A stretch of DNA of 64,000 nucleotides from Deltaproteobacteria bacterium (GTDB lineage: Bacteria > Desulfobacterota > Binatia > UBA9968). The notes beneath the pieces were generated by a model, which searched no databases, was not told the origin of the DNA, and was given only the letters and a program-made list of their open reading frames with translations. The stretch's first letter is position 1, and every line of letters begins with the position of its first letter. The DNA lies in NCBI GenBank assembly GCA_016874755.1, contig VGTH01000008.1:81849-145848 (forward strand). Reading direction: 5' to 3'. A program made the translations under genes and the position numbers. Below, one piece after another: positions 8,202-16,487 of this stretch.

Positions 8202-9326
8202 TCACCGCAAGATCTTGGTGATCTCTTCCTCAAAGGGCGCGTCATCGTTGGCGAAGACCGCTGCCAGCTCTTTCGGGTCTTGCAGCTTGAGTTTATTGCC
8301 GCGGACGTATTTATGCATGAGGGTGCCTTCGACCAGATAGGAGCTGCGGTGGTCTTGCTTCTCCAACACCGATTGCGCTTCTCGCGTGGTCATGTAGGCG
8401 ATGAACAGCCGCGCCGAGTTTGGCCGCGCCGAGTTTCTTGGAATCGCAAGTTGATAATACGAGGAAGTCGGCGGGTTCGATCCCGGCAGGCCGACGAGCG
8501 GCGCGCCTTTGGCTTGCCACTTCCACATCGCTTCGAGCGGCCCACCGGTGCTGCCCATGATTGGGAACTCGCCGCTGACAATCCGCTCTTCTTCACCTTG
8601 GCGCAGCTTGCCGCCGACCAGCGGCGCGAGCTTGCGCGCGAAGGAGAGCACTTTCTCTTTGCCCCACACCGACGAGAGGCGAATTAGCCAGTGGTAGTAG
8701 GTTGGAATTGCCAGCTTGCCGGCCCAGGTCGGCGAAAGTTTCGGATCGACGAGATCTTCATAGCTCTTGGGAGCTTTGTCTTTGGGAATCGCTTGCGAGT
8801 TGTAGATGATGCCGTGAAACGAGGCGTAAACAAGCAAGGTCTCTTGCGGAAACATTTCCATTTCCTTGGTGACCCAGGGGAAGGTTCCAGCAAAGCTTAC
8901 CGTTTGTAGCGCTTTCGCTTGGTGCATATCCGCCATGGTGCCGTCGGAACCGAGATACATATCCGTCGAGGCTTTGGCGCCGGCTTTGATCTCCGACATC
9001 ACCCGCGCCGCCACTTGGGGGAAGCTCGGGCCGCCGACTAAATTGACTTTGTGATTGAGGCCGAAGCGTTTGTTGAAGCCGGCTTCTAATTCGGTGAAGC
9101 CTTTTTTGCCGCCGAAGGTTGACGAGCTGGCGACCAGGGTGACTTCGCCTTCTTTTTTGGCTTCGGCGATGATTTGCTCCATCGTTTGGGAGTGAGAAGT
9201 ATCCGGCGCAATCAGAGCAACGCCCGCTGCTAGAAATAATAGAGCGCCGCTGGTGCGCGCCCTCACCCGAAGCCTCTCCCAGAGGGCGAGGGAACTCCGA
9301 TGGCCTACATGGATTCGGTTAAGCAT
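8202..9326 (-). CDS. Extracellular solute-binding protein (ABC uptake, Fe/polyamine-type fold)
   Basis: A 374-residue secreted protein. The mature part opens MEQIIAEAKKEGEVTLVAS followed by TFGGKKG, as in the type 2 periplasmic binding proteins related to iron(III)- and spermidine-binding components. It presumably delivers a ligand to an ABC permease, but no permease genes are adjacent. The ATG at 9326 has an excellent AAGGAGAG site. Residues 11-24, between the start and the signal-peptide core, are encoded by a dispersed repeat (9259-9292), which also offers a GTG start with its own GGGAGAGG. It lies 53 bases downstream of the Rieske oxygenase gene on the same strand. Confidence 0.85.
   Translation of the reverse strand: MLNRIHVGHRSSLALWERLRVRARTSGALLFLAAGVALIAPDTSHSQTMEQIIAEAKKEGEVTLVASSSTFGGKKGFTELEAGFNKRFGLNHKVNLVGGPSFPQVAARVMSEIKAGAKASTDMYLGSDGTMADMHQAKALQTVSFAGTFPWVTKEMEMFPQETLLVYASFHGIIYNSQAIPKDKAPKSYEDLVDPKLSPTWAGKLAIPTYYHWLIRLSSVWGKEKVLSFARKLAPLVGGKLRQGEEERIVSGEFPIMGSTGGPLEAMWKWQAKGAPLVGLPGSNPPTSSYYQLAIPRNSARPNSARLFIAYMTTREAQSVLEKQDHRSSYLVEGTLMHKYVRGNKLKLQDPKELAAVFANDDAPFEEEITKILR
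9259..9292. repeat. Dispersed repeat inside the 5' end of a CDS
   Basis: The plus-strand text CCTCACCCGAAGCCTCTCCC plus AGAGGGCGAGGG is a well-known type of bacterial intergenic repeat. Here it lies in frame inside the solute-binding protein gene, encoding SSLALWERLRVRA upstream of the hydrophobic signal-peptide core. The paralogue at 17566-18648 lacks this segment. Confidence 0.65.
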
Positions 9327-9343
9327 TAGTTTCTCTCCTTAAA

Positions 9344-9374
9344 CTCCGCGCACTCCGCGCCTCTGTGGTGAATC
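9344..9374. repeat. Second copy of the CTCTGTGGTGAA repeat
   Basis: CTCCGCGCACTCCGCGCCTC followed by TGTGGTGAATC occupies the short gap between the Rieske oxygenase stop and the solute-binding protein start. The core GCCTCTGTGGTGA is shared with the copy at about 1604-1616. Confidence 0.55.
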
Positions 9375-9379
9375 TTTTT

Positions 9380-10513
9380 TTAACTCAGCGCTTCCACCGC
9401 ATCGCGGCTTGAATCGAACGTGATCGGTCCATTCTTTTGCGGATCGCGGATGACGGCGAAGGGGTCTTTGCCCTGCTGCACGGCATCGATCGACTCGCGG
9501 ATCATTTTGCGCAGCAGCAAGATCCCTTGGTCGCCCGTCGCCAAATGTTCCTTGGTGCGATCGGCGATGGGGCCTTGGGTTTCCTGGGCAACGCGATCTT
9601 GTTCGCGGTTGGGCAGGTTCCACCAGCCGTCTTTGACGCGCTCATAGACACCGGGCACGGCGTAGTCGAATTTGCCGGTCTTGAGTGCCACCGGCCGCGT
9701 CGGCTTGCCATCTTTGTGCGGGTAAAAATCGATGTGATACGTGGTGGTCTTGTAGTCGTCGGTGGGCACGCGGAAGCGAATCACCTGGCGCGGATCTTCG
9801 CCAACGCGCGCGGCCGAGTGGCGCACGTGCGCGGGAAAAACAAAATGCGAGATGCGCGGCTTGGAGACACCTTCGACGTAGGTGGTTTCTTTGATGCCAA
9901 AAGGGCTGGGCTCCCATTTAATATTCGGCCGCTTCATCGCCATGTTCGGGTAGCCGGGTGCGTGCAGCGCGATCGAATGGGTGCCATCGGCGGAGTTCTC
10001 GGCGCGCTGCAGCCAGTTGCAATGCTCCTCGCCGCCGCCCACCACGCGGCAGCCATCTTGCCGCACCAGCAAGTCAAACGCCGGCAAAAGCGGCGCCGGC
10101 TCCGGACCGATGTAGGCCATGACTAAACCACCGGCATCTTGGGCGTGAAACGCCGGATGCTGGATGCGGTTTTTGAAGGTGCTGTCGGCCGGCTCGGCCG
10201 GCTGGTCCAAACATTTGCCGCGGGCGTTGTACAACCAACCATGATAGCAGCAGCGAATACCATTTTCCTCGACGCGGCCAAATTCCAACGACGTGCCGCG
10301 ATGCGAACAGTGCAATTCCAACAGTCCCAATTGGCCGCTGCCGTCGCGAAACAAAACGAAATCTTCGCCGAGCAGGCGCACCTTGCGCGGGCCGTTCTCT
10401 TGGGTCACTTCTTCGCTAAACGCCACCGGCCACCAGTAGCGCCGCAACATTTCGCCCGCCGGCGTGCCCGGTCCGACGCGGGTCATCAAATCATTCTCTT
10501 CCTTAGTCAGCAT
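9380..10513 (-). CDS. Rieske 2Fe-2S aromatic ring-hydroxylating oxygenase, alpha subunit
   Basis: A 377-residue oxygenase. The Rieske cluster ligands are C-x-H in HCSHRGTSLEFG and C-x-x-H in RCCYHGW, around residues 65-95. The mononuclear iron site is suggested by ENSADGTHSIALH near residue 170, where two histidines follow an Asn/Asp pair. Such enzymes hydroxylate or demethylate aromatic acids using electrons from a reductase that is not encoded nearby. Together with the downstream solute-binding protein it suggests uptake and oxidation of an organic compound. Start at 10513. Confidence 0.88.
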   Translation of the reverse strand: MLTKEENDLMTRVGPGTPAGEMLRRYWWPVAFSEEVTQENGPRKVRLLGEDFVLFRDGSGQLGLLELHCSHRGTSLEFGRVEENGIRCCYHGWLYNARGKCLDQPAEPADSTFKNRIQHPAFHAQDAGGLVMAYIGPEPAPLLPAFDLLVRQDGCRVVGGGEEHCNWLQRAENSADGTHSIALHAPGYPNMAMKRPNIKWEPSPFGIKETTYVEGVSKPRISHFVFPAHVRHSAARVGEDPRQVIRFRVPTDDYKTTTYHIDFYPHKDGKPTRPVALKTGKFDYAVPGVYERVKDGWWNLPNREQDRVAQETQGPIADRTKEHLATGDQGILLLRKMIRESIDAVQQGKDPFAVIRDPQKNGPITFDSSRDAVEALS

Positions 10514-10664
10514 TGTCTCAGCTCATTCAACTGGTTAAGTTGCAGTGTGCCCAAAATACAGCGATTCAGCTACGAATTTCAATGAAGCTACCCCGGCCGG
10601 TGGGGATTGGTTGACAGCCTCCCGCTGCTATGGTTCGTTAAACCCGCTTTCTTGTGAGTGCTTC

Positions 10665-11783
10665 ATGGTCCATCCGAGAATTCTAACCGTTATCGGCACC
10701 CGGCCCGAGGTTATCAAGATGGCGCCGGTGATTCAGGCAATCCAGCGCGCAGGCACTTTCGAGCATAGTTTGGTCGTTACCGCCCAGCATCGTGAGCTAC
10801 TCGATCCCTTTCTCTCGAGTTTTGCCATCACACCGGACCTCGATCTCAACCTCATGCAAAGCAATCAAAGTCTGGCCGATTTCGCTACGCGCGCTCTCGC
10901 GGCATTGTCGGAGACGATTCGCGCGCGGCAACCTAATGCGATTCTCGTGCAGGGTGATACTGCGACGGTTCCAATGGCGAGCCTGGCGGCTTTCTATTCC
11001 GGAGTTAGTGTATGTCATGTGGAGGCAGGCCTGCGCTCCTTTCATCGCAACAATCCATATCCCGAAGAGGTCAATCGGCGCGTGACCTCCTGTCTGGCAA
11101 ACTTGCACTTCGCACCGACGGAGCGAGCTCAAAACAATTTACTAAACGAGGGGATATCTCCAGACGATGTGTTTGTTACGGGGAATACAATCGTCGACGC
11201 GCTGCGCTTGATGCCTGTGAACGGCAATTTCACATACGCGAATCTGAACCGGCTTGATTTTGCTGAGAAGCGCGTGGTTCTGGTGACCGCTCATCGGCGC
11301 GAAAGTCATGGTGCTCCACTGCTTTCAATTTGTGATGCGATCAGGCGCTTAGCGCGTCGCTTTGCCGGGGTTGAGTTCGTCTATCCGGTACATCCTAACC
11401 CTCACGTAGAGCCGGTTGTCCGCAAAGAGCTAGCGTCGCTTCCCAATGTGCATCTGTTAGAGCCGATTCCCTACCAGGACATGTTGCGTATTTTGCGCCT
11501 GTGCTACCTGGTGTTGACCGATTCCGGAGGCGTGCAGGAAGAAGCGCCTTCTTTCAATAAGCCGGTGTTGGTACTGCGTGAGGTTACCGAGCGACCGGAG
11601 CTTATCGAGGCTGGTGCCGGACGCTTGGTCGGTACCAGCTCTGATCGGATTGTCACCGCCGCCAGTGAGCTGTTGCTGGACGACACCGTGTATCATTCCA
11701 TGCAGGCTGCAAAGAACCCGTTTGGCGACGGACATGCTGCTGAAAGAATCGTTCGAATCCTTGCCGAGCGCTTGGCGCCGTAG
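10665..11783 (+). CDS. wecB: UDP-N-acetylglucosamine 2-epimerase (non-hydrolysing)
   Basis: A 372-residue enzyme converting UDP-GlcNAc to UDP-ManNAc for surface polysaccharide synthesis. Signatures: TVIGTRPEVIKMAPVI at the N-terminus, HVEAGLRSF near residue 95, TGNTIVDAL, VLVTAHRRES and the C-terminal LTDSGGVQEEAPSF. The start is the ATG at 10665, because the upstream frame from 10545 carries no homology. It is convergent with the minus-strand polysaccharide operon (17 bases between stops) and supplies a sugar nucleotide consistent with those glycosyltransferases. Confidence 0.95.
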   Translation: MVHPRILTVIGTRPEVIKMAPVIQAIQRAGTFEHSLVVTAQHRELLDPFLSSFAITPDLDLNLMQSNQSLADFATRALAALSETIRARQPNAILVQGDTATVPMASLAAFYSGVSVCHVEAGLRSFHRNNPYPEEVNRRVTSCLANLHFAPTERAQNNLLNEGISPDDVFVTGNTIVDALRLMPVNGNFTYANLNRLDFAEKRVVLVTAHRRESHGAPLLSICDAIRRLARRFAGVEFVYPVHPNPHVEPVVRKELASLPNVHLLEPIPYQDMLRILRLCYLVLTDSGGVQEEAPSFNKPVLVLREVTERPELIEAGAGRLVGTSSDRIVTAASELLLDDTVYHSMQAAKNPFGDGHAAERIVRILAERLAP

Positions 11784-11799
11784 TCGTTCAAAAGTCGAT

Positions 11800-13254
11800 T
11801 TAGACGGTCAGCCCATGGAGGGACACCCACAGAAGGCTGTAGCACGAAGCTATGCCGGTGATTTTTTCACTCAAAATCTTATAACGATGGAGCCAGGTGT
11901 TACGCCGCGCCAAATCGATTCTCGCGTTTACTTTCTCGGCTGAGCGCTCACCGAGAGCCGCTTCGATCTGTGGCACGAACTCTTCGCGAGATCGCACCGG
12001 ATAGAAGTACTCCTGATAGGGTTCAAGCTCCGGTAATTGCACCGAGACCACTGGCTTACCGGCACTCAAATATTCGTAGAATTTGACAGGGTTTGTTGCT
12101 CGAGTGAGAGAGGTGTGGAGAAAGGGAATACAGGCAACATCGAAGTCTTTGAGATAGCTCGACAGGGTGATGTAGGGCTGTTCGCCGAGCATATGTACAT
12201 TGGCCAGCCGACTGAGCGGCCCGACTTTGGCACCGGCGGTGTCGCCGATCAAGACAAATTGCCAGTCGGGTCGGTGCTTCGCAGCCTGCTCGATCATGGT
12301 TACATCGAACCAGTGGGAAATCGCGCCATAGTAGCCAATAATGGGCCGGCCAATTTTGTCGAGCAGGCGGAGCGGAGCAGGGTGGTGAAAATAATCGAAA
12401 TCCACCGCGTTTGGCAGCAATAGAGCGGCACGTTCGGTACCGGAGATCTTGTCATGCAGAATTCTACTGGTGGCAACGACTAAGTCGCTATGCTGGATTA
12501 AGTCCTGTTCCGGTAAGAGCGCGGTGCGCCGGACGTTGGCGAAGCCGCTGTGCTCGTCCATGCAGTCGTAGACGAGCTTCCAACCCCAATGCGCGCGAGC
12601 CGAAAAAGCCAGCGGCGCCCAGAACGGCACGTGGACTAAACTTACGGCTTGAGCAATCGCTGCGCGGTTGCGAAACTCAGCGAGGGCGTTGATGAGTTTT
12701 TCCAGCGTTGCTTTGCTCAGGCCGTGCAAATTGGCGCCGACATGGGACGGCCCCGGGAGCTGCAGCTCGAAAATGTTTTCCCCAAGGCGTCGCGCTAGAA
12801 CTTGGGGGTTCGATTGCTGAAACGAACAACTTATATAAAAAACGCGGTGGCCGTCCTTGGCGAACAACGTTAGCAATTGTTGTGGTCGTTGAAAGCGAAA
12901 ATTCCAATCAATGATCGGGAAGCAAATCACGTCGTATTTAACCGGCGGCGGAAACGCCAACTCCGCTTCTGCGTTTGCGCCGCCCGTGGTCGTTGCACTG
13001 ACTTCGTGGTCGAATAGTTTGGCGAACCAACCAAAGACCGGCCCAAGATAATATTTCAACCATGAGTAGCGGTTGACGACCTGCCACCCAAGCGATCCGG
13101 TAATTTCGTTAAGCCGCGCCTCTTTCGCAGCTAATTGGGCTGACAAGATCTGGATGCTTAGCTCTTGCTCTTTGAGTTGCCGTGACAAGGTGGCAACGAG
13201 TCTCTCGTTGTCCGTTTGCTCTTGCAGGTCCTGCTTATTGTCACCGGTTAGCAT
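11800..13254 (-). CDS. Glycosyltransferase (GT4-like) with N-terminal coiled coil
   Basis: A 484-residue protein. Residues 1-50 form a heptad-rich coiled coil followed by EITGSLGWQVVNRYSWLKYY, a segment often seen at the start of polysaccharide glycosyltransferases. From about residue 105 (IDWNFRFQRPQQL) a GT-B fold follows, with the C-terminal nucleotide-sugar site around VKFYEYLSAGKPVVS. It probably adds a sugar to a cell-surface glycan. Its start overlaps the end of the upstream methyltransferase part by seven bases, implying translational coupling in the minus-strand operon. Confidence 0.83.
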   Translation of the reverse strand: MLTGDNKQDLQEQTDNERLVATLSRQLKEQELSIQILSAQLAAKEARLNEITGSLGWQVVNRYSWLKYYLGPVFGWFAKLFDHEVSATTTGGANAEAELAFPPPVKYDVICFPIIDWNFRFQRPQQLLTLFAKDGHRVFYISCSFQQSNPQVLARRLGENIFELQLPGPSHVGANLHGLSKATLEKLINALAEFRNRAAIAQAVSLVHVPFWAPLAFSARAHWGWKLVYDCMDEHSGFANVRRTALLPEQDLIQHSDLVVATSRILHDKISGTERAALLLPNAVDFDYFHHPAPLRLLDKIGRPIIGYYGAISHWFDVTMIEQAAKHRPDWQFVLIGDTAGAKVGPLSRLANVHMLGEQPYITLSSYLKDFDVACIPFLHTSLTRATNPVKFYEYLSAGKPVVSVQLPELEPYQEYFYPVRSREEFVPQIEAALGERSAEKVNARIDLARRNTWLHRYKILSEKITGIASCYSLLWVSLHGLTV

Positions 13255-13859
13255 AGTGGTGGTTCACCCGACGCTTCCGGCAGTCGACGAAGCCAAAACG
13301 ATCCGGCTTTATCCCAGCGCGGCAAAAAAGGAAACGTTCTTTGCAGCGCAGTCAGGTGTTCGCGCAATAGGTAATGATTCGCCAAGAGCGGTTTGAAGAC
13401 ATCGTTAAACATCAGAAAAGCGAGTAGCAAATACTGCTCGTTCCAGAAAATTTTCAGGTCTTTGACCCACTGGCGCGGATACTCCCAGGGAAGAAAAATG
13501 TCGTGGAAGTGAATCAACACGCCGGGTTTCAAGCGCGGCAGGATTTCGAAAAAAATCCGGTGCACTTCCGAGCCGATTCGACTCACATGGCAGCTATCGA
13601 CAAACAGGATATCGTTGTTGTCCAGCGATTCAAAAAGATCGCGGGGCACGTCTTGTGCCTTCGAGACCAAGAGGCGGCTTAACCCCGGTAGCTTTGCGGT
13701 AAAAAATTTCGGCGGTGCCGGCTCAATGCAATCCACCCGGGTCGTGCCGTTGCGCAGCGCGGCGCGAGTTGAGAGTAGCGTGGAATAGCCACCGCCGATC
13801 TCGACAACACGCTGCAGTCTGAATTCGCGGATCATCGAATAATAGATCACGCCATCCAC
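13248..13859 (-). CDS. Class I SAM methyltransferase, C-terminal part of a broken gene
   Basis: A 203-codon frame with the AdoMet-binding motif VVEIGGGYSTLLS (motif I) and DILFVDSCH with a metal-type histidine. The family normally has an aromatic-rich lead (Y-x-N-x-x-F-x-x-x-D) just before this point, and those codons (YFWYNPAFNP) are present upstream of the nominal GTG, but are preceded by an in-frame TAG at 13890-13892. The frame at 13912-14394 encodes the missing N-terminal part. Repairing one G in a seven-G run (plus-strand C at 13940-13946) brings the frames together, leaving the TAG as a second lesion. Confidence 0.7.
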   Translation of the reverse strand: MDGVIYYSMIREFRLQRVVEIGGGYSTLLSTRAALRNGTTRVDCIEPAPPKFFTAKLPGLSRLLVSKAQDVPRDLFESLDNNDILFVDSCHVSRIGSEVHRIFFEILPRLKPGVLIHFHDIFLPWEYPRQWVKDLKIFWNEQYLLLAFLMFNDVFKPLLANHYLLREHLTALQRTFPFLPRWDKAGSFWLRRLPEASGEPPLC

Positions 13860-13911
13860 CGGATTGAACGCCGGGTTATACCAGAAATACTACCCCGTTT
13901 GGGCGTCGGTT

Positions 13912-14394
13912 TCAGTGGTTGGAGTATTCGCCAACTCGGCCCCCCCAGGATGCAAGCCGCGCAAGCAGCTCGATCTGTGCCGGCGCATCAAGTCGCAATG
14001 CTGTCGTAAAATCCCGCGTCCAAATCGTTTCGGGCAACGCCTGCGTGTCAGGGACCGGGTGATAATAGTTCAACGGTGCAATGTGCATGCGCTGCTTCTC
14101 AGCACGATCGTAGAGCTTTAGCCAGGTCTCTCCGTCCTTAAAGCCGACGTTGCCCACCGGCGTGAGCAACGAGCTCAACATGTCGCTCAGCGGCTCACCG
14201 CTTAGATGCCGGCTCAAACTGGCAGCGAACTCGGCTTGGCGTTGGTCCATCAGCACACGGAAATTCTGCCATGCTAACGCCGCCGTTCGTTCGTCGGTCA
14301 ACGCATTGAAAAACTCACTCACGGCTTTACTCGATGGCTCGGAGGAGTGTGTCACGCGCCACTGACGCAAACGTTTTTTGACCTGGTTGATCAA
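13912..14394 (-). CDS. Class I SAM methyltransferase, N-terminal part of a broken gene
   Basis: A 160-codon frame that begins at TTG 14394 and overlaps the aldo/keto reductase stop as TTGA. It encodes the N-terminal region typical of polysaccharide-linked methyltransferases, including PLNYYHPVPDT and the following W-x-R segment, and stops at TGA right after a run of seven G residues. With one G removed the reading continues ELANTPTTETDAQTG, then TAG, then YFWYNPAFNP of the downstream frame. The two parts together have the family's usual length near 330 residues. Confidence 0.65.
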   Translation of the reverse strand: MINQVKKRLRQWRVTHSSEPSSKAVSEFFNALTDERTAALAWQNFRVLMDQRQAEFAASLSRHLSGEPLSDMLSSLLTPVGNVGFKDGETWLKLYDRAEKQRMHIAPLNYYHPVPDTQALPETIWTRDFTTALRLDAPAQIELLARLASWGGRVGEYSNH

Positions 14395-15365
14395 CGGTCA
14401 ATAAACCCCATCGCATCTTCGGTGTGCCGCGCGCCGGCGACGGCGCCCGGCGGCACCGCCGCTTCGATGCGTTTTAACTCTTCGGCAGTGATTTCGATGG
14501 CGGCCGCGCCGACGTTTTCTTCCAGGTGGCTGCGTCGGTTTGCACCCGGGATCGGTACTAGATTATCCCCTTTCCCAAGCATCCAGGCCAAAGCTAGCTG
14601 CGCGGGCTGACACTCTTTTGCCGCCGCGATCCGTTGCAAGGCACCGGCCAACTGGAGATTGCGTTGAAGATTGTCCTTTTGGAAACGCGGCAACAGAGTC
14701 CGTGGATCATGCGCGGCGAACGGTTCGTTGTTTTTAATCTGTCCAGTCAACAGGCCCCGTCCAAGCGGGCAGAACGGCACGAAAGCTATGCCAAGCTCGC
14801 GGCACGCGGGAAATATTTCCGTCTCTGGATCCCGCGTGACCAATGAATACTCCGATTGCACGGCGCTGATCGCATGCACTCGATGGGCGCGCCGGATCGT
14901 CGCCGCCGAGACTTCGGACAAGCCAAGGAAACGCACCTTTCCACTGCGCACAAGCTCAGCCATGGCGCCCACGGTTTCTTCGATGGGAACGTGAGGGTCT
15001 AGCCGTTGCAGATAGAATAGGTCAATGACGTCGACGCCTAAACGGCGCAAGCTGGCTTCGCAGGCTTGGTGCACATACTCTGGCCGGCCGTCGACCGCCG
15101 TCTTGCCGCCGCGGCTGACAAAGCCGAATTTGGTGGCCAAGATGACTTCGCTGCGCCGCCTACGCACAAACGCGCCGATCAATTGTTCGTTGTGACCTGC
15201 ACCGTAGACATCGGCGGTGTCGAGAAAGTTCACACCGAGATCGAGCGCCAGGTGAAGTGTTTTCGCCGACTCCCGATCGTCGCGGTCGCCGTAGGACCGT
15301 GACATCCCCATGCAGCCGAGACCCAGGCACGACACCATGGGCCCATGGAGCCCCAGCGCGCGCAT
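14391..15365 (-). CDS. Aldo/keto reductase
   Basis: A 324-residue NADP-dependent oxidoreductase with a TIM barrel. It shows LGLGCMGMSRSYG at the N-terminus, the catalytic Asp-Tyr of FLDTADVYGAGHNEQLIG near residue 50, a Lys in ILATKFGF and the C-terminal nucleotide site VPIPGANRRSHLEENV. The start MRALGLHG at 15365 was chosen because the longer frame has an unrelated extension. It lies inside the polysaccharide operon and overlaps the next gene by four bases, so it may reduce a sugar intermediate, but homologues are often general detoxifying enzymes. Confidence 0.9.
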   Translation of the reverse strand: MRALGLHGPMVSCLGLGCMGMSRSYGDRDDRESAKTLHLALDLGVNFLDTADVYGAGHNEQLIGAFVRRRRSEVILATKFGFVSRGGKTAVDGRPEYVHQACEASLRRLGVDVIDLFYLQRLDPHVPIEETVGAMAELVRSGKVRFLGLSEVSAATIRRAHRVHAISAVQSEYSLVTRDPETEIFPACRELGIAFVPFCPLGRGLLTGQIKNNEPFAAHDPRTLLPRFQKDNLQRNLQLAGALQRIAAAKECQPAQLALAWMLGKGDNLVPIPGANRRSHLEENVGAAAIEITAEELKRIEAAVPPGAVAGARHTEDAMGFIDR

Positions 15366-15421
15366 GGCGATCGTCGCCCGTGGTTTTTTCCAGAAACGTA
15401 CACTCAAGGTACAAAGATCTC

Positions 15422-16429
15422 TTAGCTTGCAGGCCGTTGGGCGGTGACGGAGCGCCAAGCTTTATACAAGGCGATGATCGGTCCCAGCCAAGTCTTTTCG
15501 CTCATTTCACCCAGGCTTGCTTTGAGGTTTTCGTTTTCTTGCCGTAGCCGGTCGATCTCCGCCACTGACGCGCGCAACTGATCGGCATTGCGACTATCCA
15601 CCTGGCGGAAGGCTTCCACCAAAGCTCCCTCGGCGCTTGCAATGGAAGCGGGCGTCTCGGCAGGCGCCTGCATGATTTGCTCAAGCTTGTCGAGATCAAG
15701 CGTCGGGTCGGTCGCTAGCACCATCAAATAGCGATAGCAGGGCTCCTTGTAATCATAAGGGCCGATCCGTTCATTGTAGATGCGATTGACCGATTCGTAA
15801 AATTCGCTGAACGGATTTTGATATTGGGTATCGAAGAATATCAGTATCTGGTGGATGAACCGGTAAAGATAGTTATCCGGCAATACGACAACGCGCGATG
15901 CGCCCTGCGCTTTGATCGTGGCAACGACTTCTTCAACCGGTTGCAGTCCGTATCGAACATGCTGCATGGCCGGTTCGAATTCGTGCGCATACTTACCCCA
16001 GACAAAATCAAACACCAGCCGGTCGATGTGATTGACAATGTCACGCTTCACCGGACTGCCGATCACAACTAATCCCCGGGTCACTCGCATCATTTCGGCG
16101 ACTAGCCCGGGCCGCTGCTCCTGCGGGATATGCTCGTAAACGTCGGTGACGAAACAGGCGTCGAATGCTTTGTCCGGAAACGGAATCGCGACCGGCATCG
16201 GCAGCGTTGGAACTTCCTTTTCGTCGTGGGTCGGATAGCGTGTGATGCGCGACTCCGGGAGATACTCACGCAGGTTGGTTGGATAACGCGATAGTTCAAG
16301 CACGCGAGGCTCGGTAAGCGATTTTTGTCGTGCCCCCTCGCGAATACAACGGGCGATCTGCATCATGTTTTGATACTGATCGAAGACGTTGCCGAGAAAT
16401 GTTTGCGTGCGCGCTGATTGCTTGCTCAA
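15422..16429 (-). CDS. SAM-dependent methyltransferase with C-terminal coiled coil
   Basis: A 335-residue protein starting at TTG 16429, seven bases after a perfect AAGGAGG. It has a methyltransferase type 11-like core: FDACFVTDVYEHIPQEQ, then RVTRGLVVIGSP. The canonical glycine-rich motif I is weak, replaced by RVLELSRYPTN. Residues from about 245 on are a charged coiled coil ending in ALYKAWRSV, a tail common in glycan-modifying proteins. It probably methylates a sugar in the polysaccharide pathway or caps chains. Confidence 0.78.
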   Translation of the reverse strand: MSKQSARTQTFLGNVFDQYQNMMQIARCIREGARQKSLTEPRVLELSRYPTNLREYLPESRITRYPTHDEKEVPTLPMPVAIPFPDKAFDACFVTDVYEHIPQEQRPGLVAEMMRVTRGLVVIGSPVKRDIVNHIDRLVFDFVWGKYAHEFEPAMQHVRYGLQPVEEVVATIKAQGASRVVVLPDNYLYRFIHQILIFFDTQYQNPFSEFYESVNRIYNERIGPYDYKEPCYRYLMVLATDPTLDLDKLEQIMQAPAETPASIASAEGALVEAFRQVDSRNADQLRASVAEIDRLRQENENLKASLGEMSEKTWLGPIIALYKAWRSVTAQRPAS

Positions 16430-16436
16430 GGGACCG

Positions 16437-16443
16437 CCTCCTT
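16437..16443 (-). promoter_or_regulatory. Shine-Dalgarno deciding a TTG start
   Basis: AAGGAGG on the minus strand sits seven bases before TTG 16429. The alternative TTG at 16453 lies upstream of this element and has no site of its own, so the protein is best begun at 16429. Confidence 0.7.
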
Positions 16444-16487
16444 GGGTGCTCAAATGGTTATAACAAGGCGGGTTGGTTGTTCAACCG

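Noticed and set aside
8470..8500. GGGTTCGATCCCGGC, a tRNA T-loop-like text
   Set aside because: Lies within the solute-binding protein coding sequence and no tRNA cloverleaf can be built around it.
11578..11943. Plus-strand frame over the wecB end
   Set aside because: Out-of-frame shadow; no motif and no ribosome site.
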